Position numbers and translations under genes: made by a program. From Rhizaria sp. SCN 62-66 (lineage: Eukaryota > Rhizaria, unplaced), in NCBI GenBank assembly GCA_001724265.1, contig MEDY01000433.1, positions 1-22,941 of the forward strand: a stretch of DNA of 22,941 bases, in the 5' to 3' direction. Shown piece by piece: positions 11,335-19,239 of this stretch (positions are counted from its first letter, which is position 1; every line of letters starts with the position of its first letter). The notes under the pieces were generated by a model. That model worked only from the letters and a program-made list of their open reading frames with translations. It ran no database searches and was not told where the DNA came from.

Positions 11335-13581
11335 TTAAGTAAGACGGCACTCCTCGGAAACCTCGCCGGACCAGTCGCCGGCCAGGTGCACCGGCTCGTG
11401 CTCGGTGACGTTCTCGAGCGTCTGCGGGATGACGCGGCGCTGCAGCATGCGCACGATGAGCGTCAGCTCGCGCAGCTCGTCGCGCAGCCCATTGATGTAG
11501 TTGGTCAACGCGCGGAACTGCGTCTTGACGCCCTGCCAGTTGACGCTGTTGAGGCGGTTCTGCACAGAGCCGCCCACGCGGACCGCGCCGTTCGCCGCGG
11601 CGGCGCCGGAGGCGGCCGCGCCGGGCACGCCGCCCGGGCCACCGGAGGGAACGACGGCGCCCGCTGCGTTAACGGTGCCGTTGCCGGTCTTGTCCGCGCT
11701 AGCGCCCGCGGCGGAGCCGTAGAGCGCGAAGTCCTCGGCGCCGCCGATGTCCTTGCGCTCCATGGCGGCCTTGAGCATCGTGTGGAGCGACATGAACTCG
11801 TCGAACACGATGGTGAGGTCGCCGTCGACATCGACCTTCTGCATCAGCACCTTGAACTCGACGGGCGACAGCTTAATGCCTTCGTCGTTAAGGAAGCGGT
11901 GCATCTGGTCGTACGTGAGCCGGCCGTCGCGGTCCGCGTCAAGGTCCTCGAAGTGACCGCGCATGAACTCGACGTCACGCGCTGCTTCATCAGCGTAGTC
12001 GATCTCGTGCTGGCGGATCAGGATGCGCGCGCGCGTGCTGAAGTCGATCGGGAAAGACTTGCAAAGCAGGAGGAATTCGTCCTTGTCGACGACACCGTTG
12101 CCGTTGAGGTCGAGCTTGCGCATGATCTTGAGGATCTGCGCATCCGTCTGAGGCATGCCCATAAGCTCGAACGCGCGCTTGACTTCATCGAACTCGAGCT
12201 GCTTGTTGTCGTCGGCGTCGACGATGTCGAACACAGCCTCCAGCTCGTCGTTGGACAGCTCGCGCCGCGCGCCGCCCGCGGCGCCGCCGGAGAGGAGGCG
12301 GATGCGGAGCTCCTCGGCCTTGCGGTCGTTGAGCTCGGGGTCGTTGACGATCTCGTCCTCGATAGGCGGCACGTCGCACACGAGCTCGTCGGCCGCGATC
12401 TGAAGCGCGAGCCGCTCGCGGTCGTGGCGCGACAGCAGCGTGCCCTTGATGTTCTGAGACAGCTTCTCGTACTTGTCCTGCACCTGCTCGAAGTCGACCT
12501 CCTTCTCGTACTTGACGAGGCGATAGAAGCGGCTGCGCGGGACGACATAGAGCATCAGCAGATCGATGACTAGGATCGAGAGCAGGATGAGCGCGACAAC
12601 GGACGCGACGTGCACAAAGAGCAGCGGGAACTCGAAGCGGCCGATAGTGCCGACCTGGACGAAGGTAACGCGGATGGCGTTGCGCTCCTGCACGGTGCGC
12701 GTGAGGTCCGAGAGCTTGCGCGGCAGCACCTCGGAGGCCACAAAGCCCTCGCGCGGAATGCGGTACGGCAGGTACTCGTACGTGGGCGCGGCTTGGAGGT
12801 TGGCGACATTGCTGTACTTGATGAAGACGACGAGTGCGATGCCGTCGCCGCGGATCGACACATCGGACGATGTCGAGCACAGATTGCTGTCACAGCGCAC
12901 GTCGATCGAAGTCATCCCGGCCGCCGTGAGAAGCAGCCGCAGGGACACGGCGTCGGCGATGCCCGTGGCGGGGAACTCCTGCAGCACAGCGCCGGCGGCG
13001 TTGCGAAGCGAGCCCACGCCCGAGGTCGAGCGGATCGTGTACTTGCCCTCGTCGCCCGTGCTGTAGTAGATGCGCGAGCCCTGTGCGTAGTGCACGAGCT
13101 CGACCTCGAAGTCCTCCACGCCCGCAACGTATTGGTACGGCGTGAGCCCGCCGGCGTTCACCTCCCAGGGCGTCGTGCACACTTTATCGGTACAGTCCGC
13201 GCTGAGCGTCTCGTCGGCGGAGCGGAAGCGCGTGGTAGCGAAGATGTTGTTGTCGCCAACTGAGTTGAGGCTGGCGTCGAGCGCGTCCATGTGCGCGCAG
13301 TCGAGAGGGAAGGTGAGGGTGGGCAGCGACGACTGCTCGCAGTAGGTCAGCGCGTCGAAGTCGATGTCCAGCGCGGGCGGGCGGACGAGTTTGGAGAAGA
13401 CGGCGCCCGTGGGGACATCCTCGCGCATGTAGTATTTGCCGTCGATGATGACGGCGTAGACGAGGTACACGATGATGGGGCACACGAAGAGCAGCCGCAG
13501 AAAACCGAGGAGCTTGTCGCGGATGATCACCGTCTTCGGCGTCGAGTACGACAGCACGTCGCGGACGGAACAACAGCTCAT
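11335..13581 (-). CDS. P2X: P2X-type ligand-gated ion channel fused to four EF-hands (748 aa)
   Basis: Single exon; the ATG at 13581-13579 sits in a CACCATG context. Residues 12-24 (YSTPKTVIIRDKL) match the N-terminal P2X signature Y-x-T-P-K/R, followed by TM1 (about 25-46). The ectodomain is about 47-317. The pre-TM2 strand AIRVTFVQVGTIGRFEF (302-318) and TM2 (about 320-346) match the P2X pattern GIRFDI-x-V-x-G-x-x-G-K-F-D. The post-TM2 part RFYRLVKYEKEVDFEQ (351-366) matches the P2X4-like YREKKYKYVEDYEQ tail and contains the Y-x-x-x-K trafficking motif. P2X subunits form trimeric ATP-gated cation channels. Here the cytosolic tail continues with EF-hand loops at 455-466, 491-502, 548-559 and 584-595, a Gly/Ala linker (about 622-670) and a likely coiled coil (about 672-716). 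The ectodomain has six Cys (81, 95, 130, 135, 230, 235) against ten in vertebrates. By-eye alignment keeps only one ATP-contacting Lys (Lys64). Location at the plasma membrane or at an intracellular vacuole cannot be decided from sequence. Confidence 0.9.
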   Translation of the reverse strand: MSCCSVRDVLSYSTPKTVIIRDKLLGFLRLLFVCPIIVYLVYAVIIDGKYYMREDVPTGAVFSKLVRPPALDIDFDALTYCEQSSLPTLTFPLDCAHMDALDASLNSVGDNNIFATTRFRSADETLSADCTDKVCTTPWEVNAGGLTPYQYVAGVEDFEVELVHYAQGSRIYYSTGDEGKYTIRSTSGVGSLRNAAGAVLQEFPATGIADAVSLRLLLTAAGMTSIDVRCDSNLCSTSSDVSIRGDGIALVVFIKYSNVANLQAAPTYEYLPYRIPREGFVASEVLPRKLSDLTRTVQERNAIRVTFVQVGTIGRFEFPLLFVHVASVVALILLSILVIDLLMLYVVPRSRFYRLVKYEKEVDFEQVQDKYEKLSQNIKGTLLSRHDRERLALQIAADELVCDVPPIEDEIVNDPELNDRKAEELRIRLLSGGAAGGARRELSNDELEAVFDIVDADDNKQLEFDEVKRAFELMGMPQTDAQILKIMRKLDLNGNGVVDKDEFLLLCKSFPIDFSTRARILIRQHEIDYADEAARDVEFMRGHFEDLDADRDGRLTYDQMHRFLNDEGIKLSPVEFKVLMQKVDVDGDLTIVFDEFMSLHTMLKAAMERKDIGGAEDFALYGSAAGASADKTGNGTVNAAGAVVPSGGPGGVPGAAASGAAAANGAVRVGGSVQNRLNSVNWQGVKTQFRALTNYINGLRDELRELTLIVRMLQRRVIPQTLENVTEHEPVHLAGDWSGEVSEECRLT
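11797..12219 (-). other. EF-hand module (two pairs) in the P2X tail
   Basis: Loop 1 (DADDNKQLEFDE) and loop 2 (DLNGNGVVDKDE) have all canonical Ca2+ ligands, including Glu at position 12. Loop 3 (DADRDGRLTYDQ) has Gln at position 12. Loop 4 (DVDGDLTIVFDE) keeps its acidic ligands but has Leu in place of Gly at position 6. Loops within each pair start 36 residues apart, as is normal. Loops 2 and 3 start 57 apart, giving two calmodulin-like lobes. Confidence 0.92.
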
Positions 13582-15387
13582 GGTGACGGTACGTTACTGT
13601 GTGACTGCAAGAACTGTGTGTGTAGCTGCGGAGAGCGTGTCGTGTTGCGCGTTATTCAAGTGGCGATGCTTTCTTGTCTGTCAGCTTGTGAAAAAACTAG
13701 ATAGATCACAGAAAGACGGAGAAAGTGGGTTGCGAAGAGTCAAGTTGAGCTAGGTAAGAAACAAGTGCTAGTGCGACCAGACTGAGCCTTGTTGTTGTGT
13801 TGAACTAAAGAGAGAGCGGGCGCAAAGGATGCGATGGCGACTGCTGCTGCGAGCGCTTGCTGCTGCCGGTAGAGCGTCCGTGCTTCGACTCAGACTCTAC
13901 ACGAAGGGCGTAGGTAAAAGTCAGAAGAACGGGGAGAGCGCGCGTGGTGCTGCTTGTCTCTGCTGTGAGGTGGAGCTGCTACGGGAAGCGAGCAGGGGCA
14001 CACAGCAAGAGCAACGCACGGGCGAAAAGGGGATACGAACCCACGCACGCGGCCGGAGTTTGCGCGCGAACGAAAGGGGCTGTGGGGATAGGACCAAGAC
14101 CAAGTGCGACGTGGCACAGGTGTCTGAACTGATGGGGAGGTTTTGGTGGAAAAGATAAAGATGGGGAAGCAGGAGGCGTTGTTAAGGGAAGGGGAGCGTT
14201 TGCAGAGCAGTGCACTGAGGTCAGAAACCACCGCACTGGAGGGCGGGGATCGTAACTGAAGCCAAACAACAAAATACCTAAGCGAAAAACAATTCGAAAC
14301 GCAGATAAATTTAAATATTTTGCGCAACAACGGTTCTCCTGGCTCACAACCGAGGGGGAAACACGAGCCGTCAACCCCCTTTCCTGTCGGTCGCAAATTA
14401 AGCCGCGCTTCGACCGGCCGAGTTCAGTCCACCGGCAAGGCTCGCGCGACCGCCATTCTCTCCAAAAGGGTGTAGGGCTGTTGAACGTCGTCAGATGCGT
14501 GTAGGATTTTGATGTGTGATATGAGGGTACCCATTACATTTGATTTCTAAAATTCATATGTAATGGATTTTGTTTCGTATGTCTAATCTCTTGTGGCGTA
14601 ATCGTTGCTTTGATTCGAGTGAAGTGCCTCGTTCGTCATGATGTTTCTGCGCGCTATCTTCGCAATACTTGCTGGGTTTTTGTATAAGAGTTGAGTATAT
14701 TACGCGATGTCACGGACTATATTGCATGTTTTAGCGCGATTTGATCTGACGTTTGTCTATGATGTGGTATCCGCTATACTGTCTCAGTTTTGAGGTGCAT
14801 TTAAGATCATTGAAAGCGAAAGTCCTAACTTTGATAACGCACTTAAATGACCTAACTAACAAATCACGTTAGATTATGTTTGTTAAGACTCTTTGACCTG
14901 CATTATATCATGGTTTTGTCGAAGTGTCTCTTGATCATATCGTGACTCACGGCTATTGATGGACACGCACTAACCTTCGTCAGCTGTCGCCAGAAGATAT
15001 GCACACTTCGCGACATTTCTAAGGTTTGTCCTTCTTCTATAGCATGAGCTGTTGTACTTAGTGCAGTAGATGACTTGTTTGCGCTCTTTTACATTGTTTT
15101 CATTCTATTGTATATCATTTAATGATGCAATGAGAAGTCCTCCTCTGAGCTTCCACCACCTTGATCATGCTTTAACAATCTGTTCATTGGGTATCTCACA
15201 TGTGCGCAGTTGTTCCGCATATTTCAGCTTCTTCGATCTCCTATGCAAGTTATCATATTGACTAAAATACTGATCTTCCAAACACTGTCCACCCTTGAAT
15301 ATTAGTTTCCAAGGCTCAATCGATGTTTGCCGCGCGCGAGCTTAAATCATAATAATAAGCATCAACAAAGACGAATCCACGATATGT

Positions 15388-15396
15388 TATATAAAA
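15388..15396 (+). promoter_or_regulatory. Possible TATA-like element upstream of Rab4
   Basis: TATATAAAA lies about 275 bases before the Rab4 ATG, in AT-rich DNA. It is a good match to a TATA box, but the distance to any transcription start is unknown. Confidence 0.25.
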
Positions 15397-15497
15397 TCTA
15401 CTATTATTTCACCCACCCAAGTTTCAAATAAAATAACGCAGATATAGCGACTCATATCCTTCGCTTAGTGAACAGGACCACATGCACTTGTTCCGGT

Positions 15498-15517
15498 CGG
15501 TCGGTTGCAACCGACCG
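15498..15517. promoter_or_regulatory. 20-bp perfect palindrome upstream of Rab4
   Basis: CGGTCGGTTGCAACCGACCG is its own reverse complement. It lies about 150 bases before the Rab4 ATG, is GC-rich within AT-rich surroundings, and is flanked by further CGGTCGG/ACCGG half-repeats. A dimeric transcription-factor site is the simplest reading. A cruciform or RNA hairpin in a leader is possible. Confidence 0.4.
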
Positions 15518-15669
15518 GTTGCTGACTGACGACTTGTGGTGAAGTACCAGCTTCCTTTTGTTCTGTAGATACTGGTTCCTAGCGTCCGTCAGTGTCACTT
15601 TCGCACGACATTCTGAGTACATCAGTGTTTCAGTCCCTTTTCACTTAATTTCTGCCTCTTGTAAGAACA

Positions 15670-16802
15670 ATGGCCGACACTTCTGGTCAGTATGACCACC
15701 TCTTTAAGGTACGTTCCTTGCCTTTCTCGCTCCTTCTCTCGATCCCTCTGTCACGCTTTCTCACCACGCCCCAGTAAAACAAACATTGCATTATTATCAT
15801 CATATAACAAGTTTTAATCTATCCCTGTTACGTTTCGCGTTATATTGCGTAATATCACGTCTCATCGCCCCTCTTTACGCTCGCGACGTCGCTCGTGCTC
15901 TTACGTGCTTCATTCCTCTGCACCACAACACAACGTGTCATATTGACTTGCACTCTTGCGTGTTTGCCGCTGACCGTCCCCGTGTGCTAACAGATTCTCG
16001 TTATTGGCGACGCTGGCACCGGCAAGTCCTGCCTCACGCGCTACTTCCTTCATCGCAAGTGTACGTGCCTATGACGAAGCCACTCATTGTACTCGATTAC
16101 GATCTCACTTAGTGCTTCTATACCCTATCGTTGAGAATAATTTTCAATATGCTCACTTGTTTCTATCTGCACATGCTTTTTCTCGTTTTTTCTTTGTTTT
16201 TTTCTCTCCGTTTTTTCTCGCTTTGCTGGAATCATCGCTTACTCTCGCCTGCTTTGCTCCATTCTCCATGCGCTCGCTGTACAGTCAAGGACAGCGCGCA
16301 GCCGACCGTGGGCGTGGACTTCGGCACCGCGATGCTGACCCTAGCCAAGAAGCAGGTCAAACTGCAGATCTGGGACATGGCGGGCCAGGAGCGTTTCCGC
16401 GCCGTCACGACGCAGTTCTTCCGCGGCGCCGCGGGCGGGCTTCTCGTGTACGACATCGCATCGCGCGAGAGCTTCTCACACATCGTGTCGTGGCTCACCG
16501 AGGCGCGCTCGCGCTCGCGGCCCGAGGCCGTGTTTGCGCTGGTGGGCGCCAAGTCCGACCTGGCGGGCGCGCGCGAAGTCCCCACGCTTGAGGCCGCTGC
16601 GTTCGCGCAAGACAACGACCTACTGTTCATCGAGTGCAGCGCGCGCACTGGCGACAATGTCGACGAGCTTTTCACCAAGCTTACCGCGGGCATCCTCCGC
16701 AAGGCCGCTAACGGGGGCGCCATGGACGAGACCAATAATGGCGCCGGCGACAGCGTCGACCTCTCAAAGCAGGACGAGGCCGCCGCCACCTGCAAGTGCT
16801 AA
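15670..16802 (+). CDS. RAB4: Rab4-type small GTPase (three exons, 207 aa)
   Basis: Exons: 15670-15708, 15994-16060 and 16285-16802. Introns are 285 and 224 bases, both starting GTACGT and ending AG; joining restores the frame across HRK-FKDS. Motifs: P-loop GDAGTGKS (18-25), switch I Thr43, DMAGQE (66-71, Gln70 kept), AKSD (124-127) in place of the usual NKxD, SAR (G5), and a C-terminal CKC double-Cys prenylation motif. Rab4 signatures are GTGKSCL, FKD, VKLQIWD, LLVYDI-x-SRE, WLTEAR, and REV-x-x-LEA-x-x-FAQ(D/E)N(D/E)L. These fit Rab4 better than Rab14 or Rab2. Rab4 acts on early endosomes in fast recycling to the plasma membrane. Oddities are Ala124 at the guanine-specificity Asn and Met67 in the DxAG motif. 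The family call is firm; whether it cycles nucleotides normally is open. Confidence 0.95.
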
Positions 16803-17598
16803 GAGAAGATATTCCAATAGTCCCACGAAGGAGATGTGGGGTGATGTGTGTGTTTTTTCTAGTATGTTCTGCACTGTTCTTTGTATATTTGTACATTTTA
16901 TATCCTATTTTCAAGTCAAGCAGTTAAAACAATCTTCAAGGAATTCGCTGTCTCTGCTGTTGTCGCTGCTGGATGTCACGTAGATGCTGCCTGTACGATG
17001 GCATGTTGTCTGTCTATGTGTGTTTTATAATCTGTGTTGTTGCGAGTCACATGCTGCGCGATGATTGTTCCTTCACTTACATTTTGTGTAAGTATGCATG
17101 CGAGTGCAGTTTGGGCTCGTACGTGTTGGCTTTCTTGTTTCTTTCAAACGAGGGTTCAACGATAACAATTTCATCAGCAGCAAGAGGAGCGCGCAAAGCA
17201 CAACAGCAACGCACGGCACCACAAACACTCACAAACAGCGTGGACAACACCACGGATGCATGTGCACGAGTACGCAAGACCAAGACGATCCAGCGCAAGT
17301 GCGGCAGATATTACTAGTTCATCAGCGGCATCCTTTTTATCCCTATACATAGACAAGATATAGCAACAATTCATTGTATCGTATTCGTCATATCAGGAGT
17401 TAACATATGAATATTATGTATATCTCGTCTGGCACTGTTCTGGCCTGCGTTGCCTCGGAAACGAAAGGCAGAGTTGAGTATGTCACAGTTGATAATATTG
17501 CAGCTTTCGTCGTTTCAGTTCAATCAGCCCGACTCAAAGCCGACGCTCTCGGCTCTGCCCTGTGTTTTGTCACGTTTCTTACTGGGCGATCGTTGCTC
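16803..17598. other. Convergent intergenic region between Rab4 and COMMD10
   Basis: About 0.8 kb between two stop codons facing each other, AT- and T-rich after the Rab4 stop. It should hold both 3' untranslated regions. Small open frames show no coding signal. No RNA gene or repeat was recognised. Confidence 0.7.
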
Positions 17599-18641
17599 TC
17601 ATTTAGTGATCTGGTCGAGCTGGCTCTGCACGCGCTCCAGCTCCTTAAACAGCTTCAGCATCGCGTCCTTGTCCAGTTCCAGCCGCACGTGCTGTGTCCC
17701 CGTCTCGGCCACAAGCCCGCCGCGCGCGCCCTCACCCGCGCCGGTCTCGGCGTCCGCGGCGGCGCTGGCGGCGGCGTCGGCAGCGCTGGCGGCGGCGGAC
17801 GGGTCCTGAAGAGTAAGGTCGAGCACTGCACTCAGCACCTTGGTCTTGGTGAGATCGCCGTGCGCCATCGTGAGCTGCATGCGCCAGTCGACGTCGGCCA
17901 GCACCAACGGCGCGCCCAGCACGCGGTCGCGCAGCCGGGCGATGAGCGCGGGGCCCTGCGCGCGCCACACGGCTGCGATGGCGAGCGTGGACGCTTCGCA
18001 GAGCGCGTGCTCGGCGAGATGCGCAGTGAGCTTGTCCGCGGAGAGGTTCGAGAACGCCGATTGGTCAAGGATGTAGGAGATCGAGGTGAGGATGATGTCA
18101 AGGTCGTCAGGAGAAGAAGGGGCGAACACGGTCTGCAGCTGCTCGCGCTCCTGCAAAGGGGGGAGACAAACAAATATCAAAAACAACACATATGGGAGAG
18201 AGAGGGGAAGAGATTCCGGGGGATAAAGAAGGTGAGTGAGAAGAAGAAAATCATCACAGTGGAATATCGATACAAACACGACATAGTTTATCGAGTCAGC
18301 GCACGAAAGAGCAGTAGCGAGTACGAAGCATGATCGCTGTGAAGGGGACGAACCTGGGTGGAGAAGAGGGAGCCGCCGTTTTGGGCCACAAGAGCAGGGT
18401 CACCAAGACGGGAGATAATGGTGGAAGATACCTTCTCAAGCGTGGCAGCGTCGGTCTCATTCAACAGAGCGATCGCAGTCTTGAAGCTGTGAGTAGACCA
18501 CAAGTGGGTGGGGAGCAAGAAGAGGGGAGAAAGGGGTGAGCGTTGCGCGCTACTTCATCGGAGGTGCGTGAGGTATAGTGTGAGTATTTCGTTAAAAAAA
18601 GCGTACCGGTTGGTGGCAACAAAGGCATTCTGCGCGGACAT
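17599..18641 (-). CDS. COMMD10: COMM domain-containing protein 10 (three exons, 239 aa)
   Basis: Exons on the minus strand: 18641-18607, 18486-18354 and 18150-17599. Introns are 120 bases (GTACGC...CAG) and 203 bases (GTTCGT...CAG). Joining gives a start MSAQNAFVATNRFKTAIALL that aligns with the start of animal COMMD10, then an N-terminal helical domain (about 13-135). The COMM domain (about 139-237) includes VDWRMQLTMAHGDLTKTK (Trp145) and ends FKELERVQSQLDQITK, very like the COMMD10 ending KLETIQAQLDSLT. COMMD10 is one of ten COMMD subunits of the Commander complex, which works with CCDC22/CCDC93 and Retriever to recycle endosomal cargo. An Ala/Gly-rich insert (about 171-207) splits the COMM domain and explains the extra length over the roughly 202-residue human protein. 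Confidence 0.93.
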
Positions 18642-19239
18642 TGCGGTCTGAGGTACACGGAAAGCGGTGGTAATGATCGATCGATCGAGGGAGAAAGAGA
18701 GCAAGGCGTGAGCAAGAGTAGCGGAGACAAGAGGACAGAGCGCTGTATCTCGCAGACACGCACATTTTAAGCAGTTAAAATAAATGAGAGCAAAGAAGAC
18801 AATCAGGAAAAATAGAGGAAACGAGTACCAGAACGCGATTATGACAGACGACGTCAGATATCTACTCTAACGATTTGAGTTACGTAGCTCCATCACTCAC
18901 CGCAGGCGCCCTGCAGCGATCACCGAGTACAAGTCGTCTAACTTCAAACAAGCATATCTTCATACCCCGTCGTTGTTTAGCGACGCAGGCGGCACAGCGT
19001 ATATTTGTGGACAGTTTTCTATCCTCTTTTATTATAATCATTTCTGATTCTTTTGCTACACCTCTCAGTGCAACCAAGTTGTCGTCCTCTTTATCAGAGG
19101 CGAGAAGTCTCGCCTAACTTGACTGCCACGCTTCTGAGTCTCACAGGGCCATCTTCATCCTCGACATCGACATCATTTTCTAATACCCACATTCTTTCTA
19201 ACCAATTCCCGCACCGTCTTGTCTCTTCACCAGTGAACC
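18642..19239. promoter_or_regulatory. Divergent promoter region shared by COMMD10 and COQ4
   Basis: Only 598 bases separate the two start codons, so both promoters and 5' leaders lie here. Pyrimidine-rich sequence precedes each ATG on its own sense strand. A short GATC tandem repeat occurs near 18675-18690. No clear TATA box was seen. Small open frames here lack protein features. Confidence 0.55.

Larger units (their letters stand above)
13582..15669. other. Divergent intergenic region between the P2X and Rab4 genes
   Basis: About 2.1 kb. The P2X-proximal half (about 13700-14260) is strongly purine-rich on +, so the P2X upstream or leader sequence is pyrimidine-rich. The Rab4-proximal half is AT-rich and then pyrimidine-rich just before the ATG. 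Open frames such as 13829-14158 (+) and 13890-14396 (-) lack recognisable protein features. A 20-bp palindrome (15498-15517) and a TATA-like run (15388-15396) are listed separately. No tRNA or other RNA gene was recognised. Confidence 0.7.

Noticed and set aside
11386-12573. 395-residue open frame on + opposite the P2X gene
   Set aside because: It lies antisense to a well-supported coding region and has no recognisable domain. GC-rich coding DNA yields such shadows.
13829-14396. Overlapping small open frames in the P2X/Rab4 gap
   Set aside because: Arg/Ser/Pro-biased, no domain, and located in strand-skewed sequence. Probably leader or promoter DNA.
15985-15993. TGCTAACAG at the end of Rab4 intron 1 as a fused branch point/3' splice site, as in Trichomonas or Giardia
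   Set aside because: None of the other five introns has CTAAC next to the AG, so it is probably chance.
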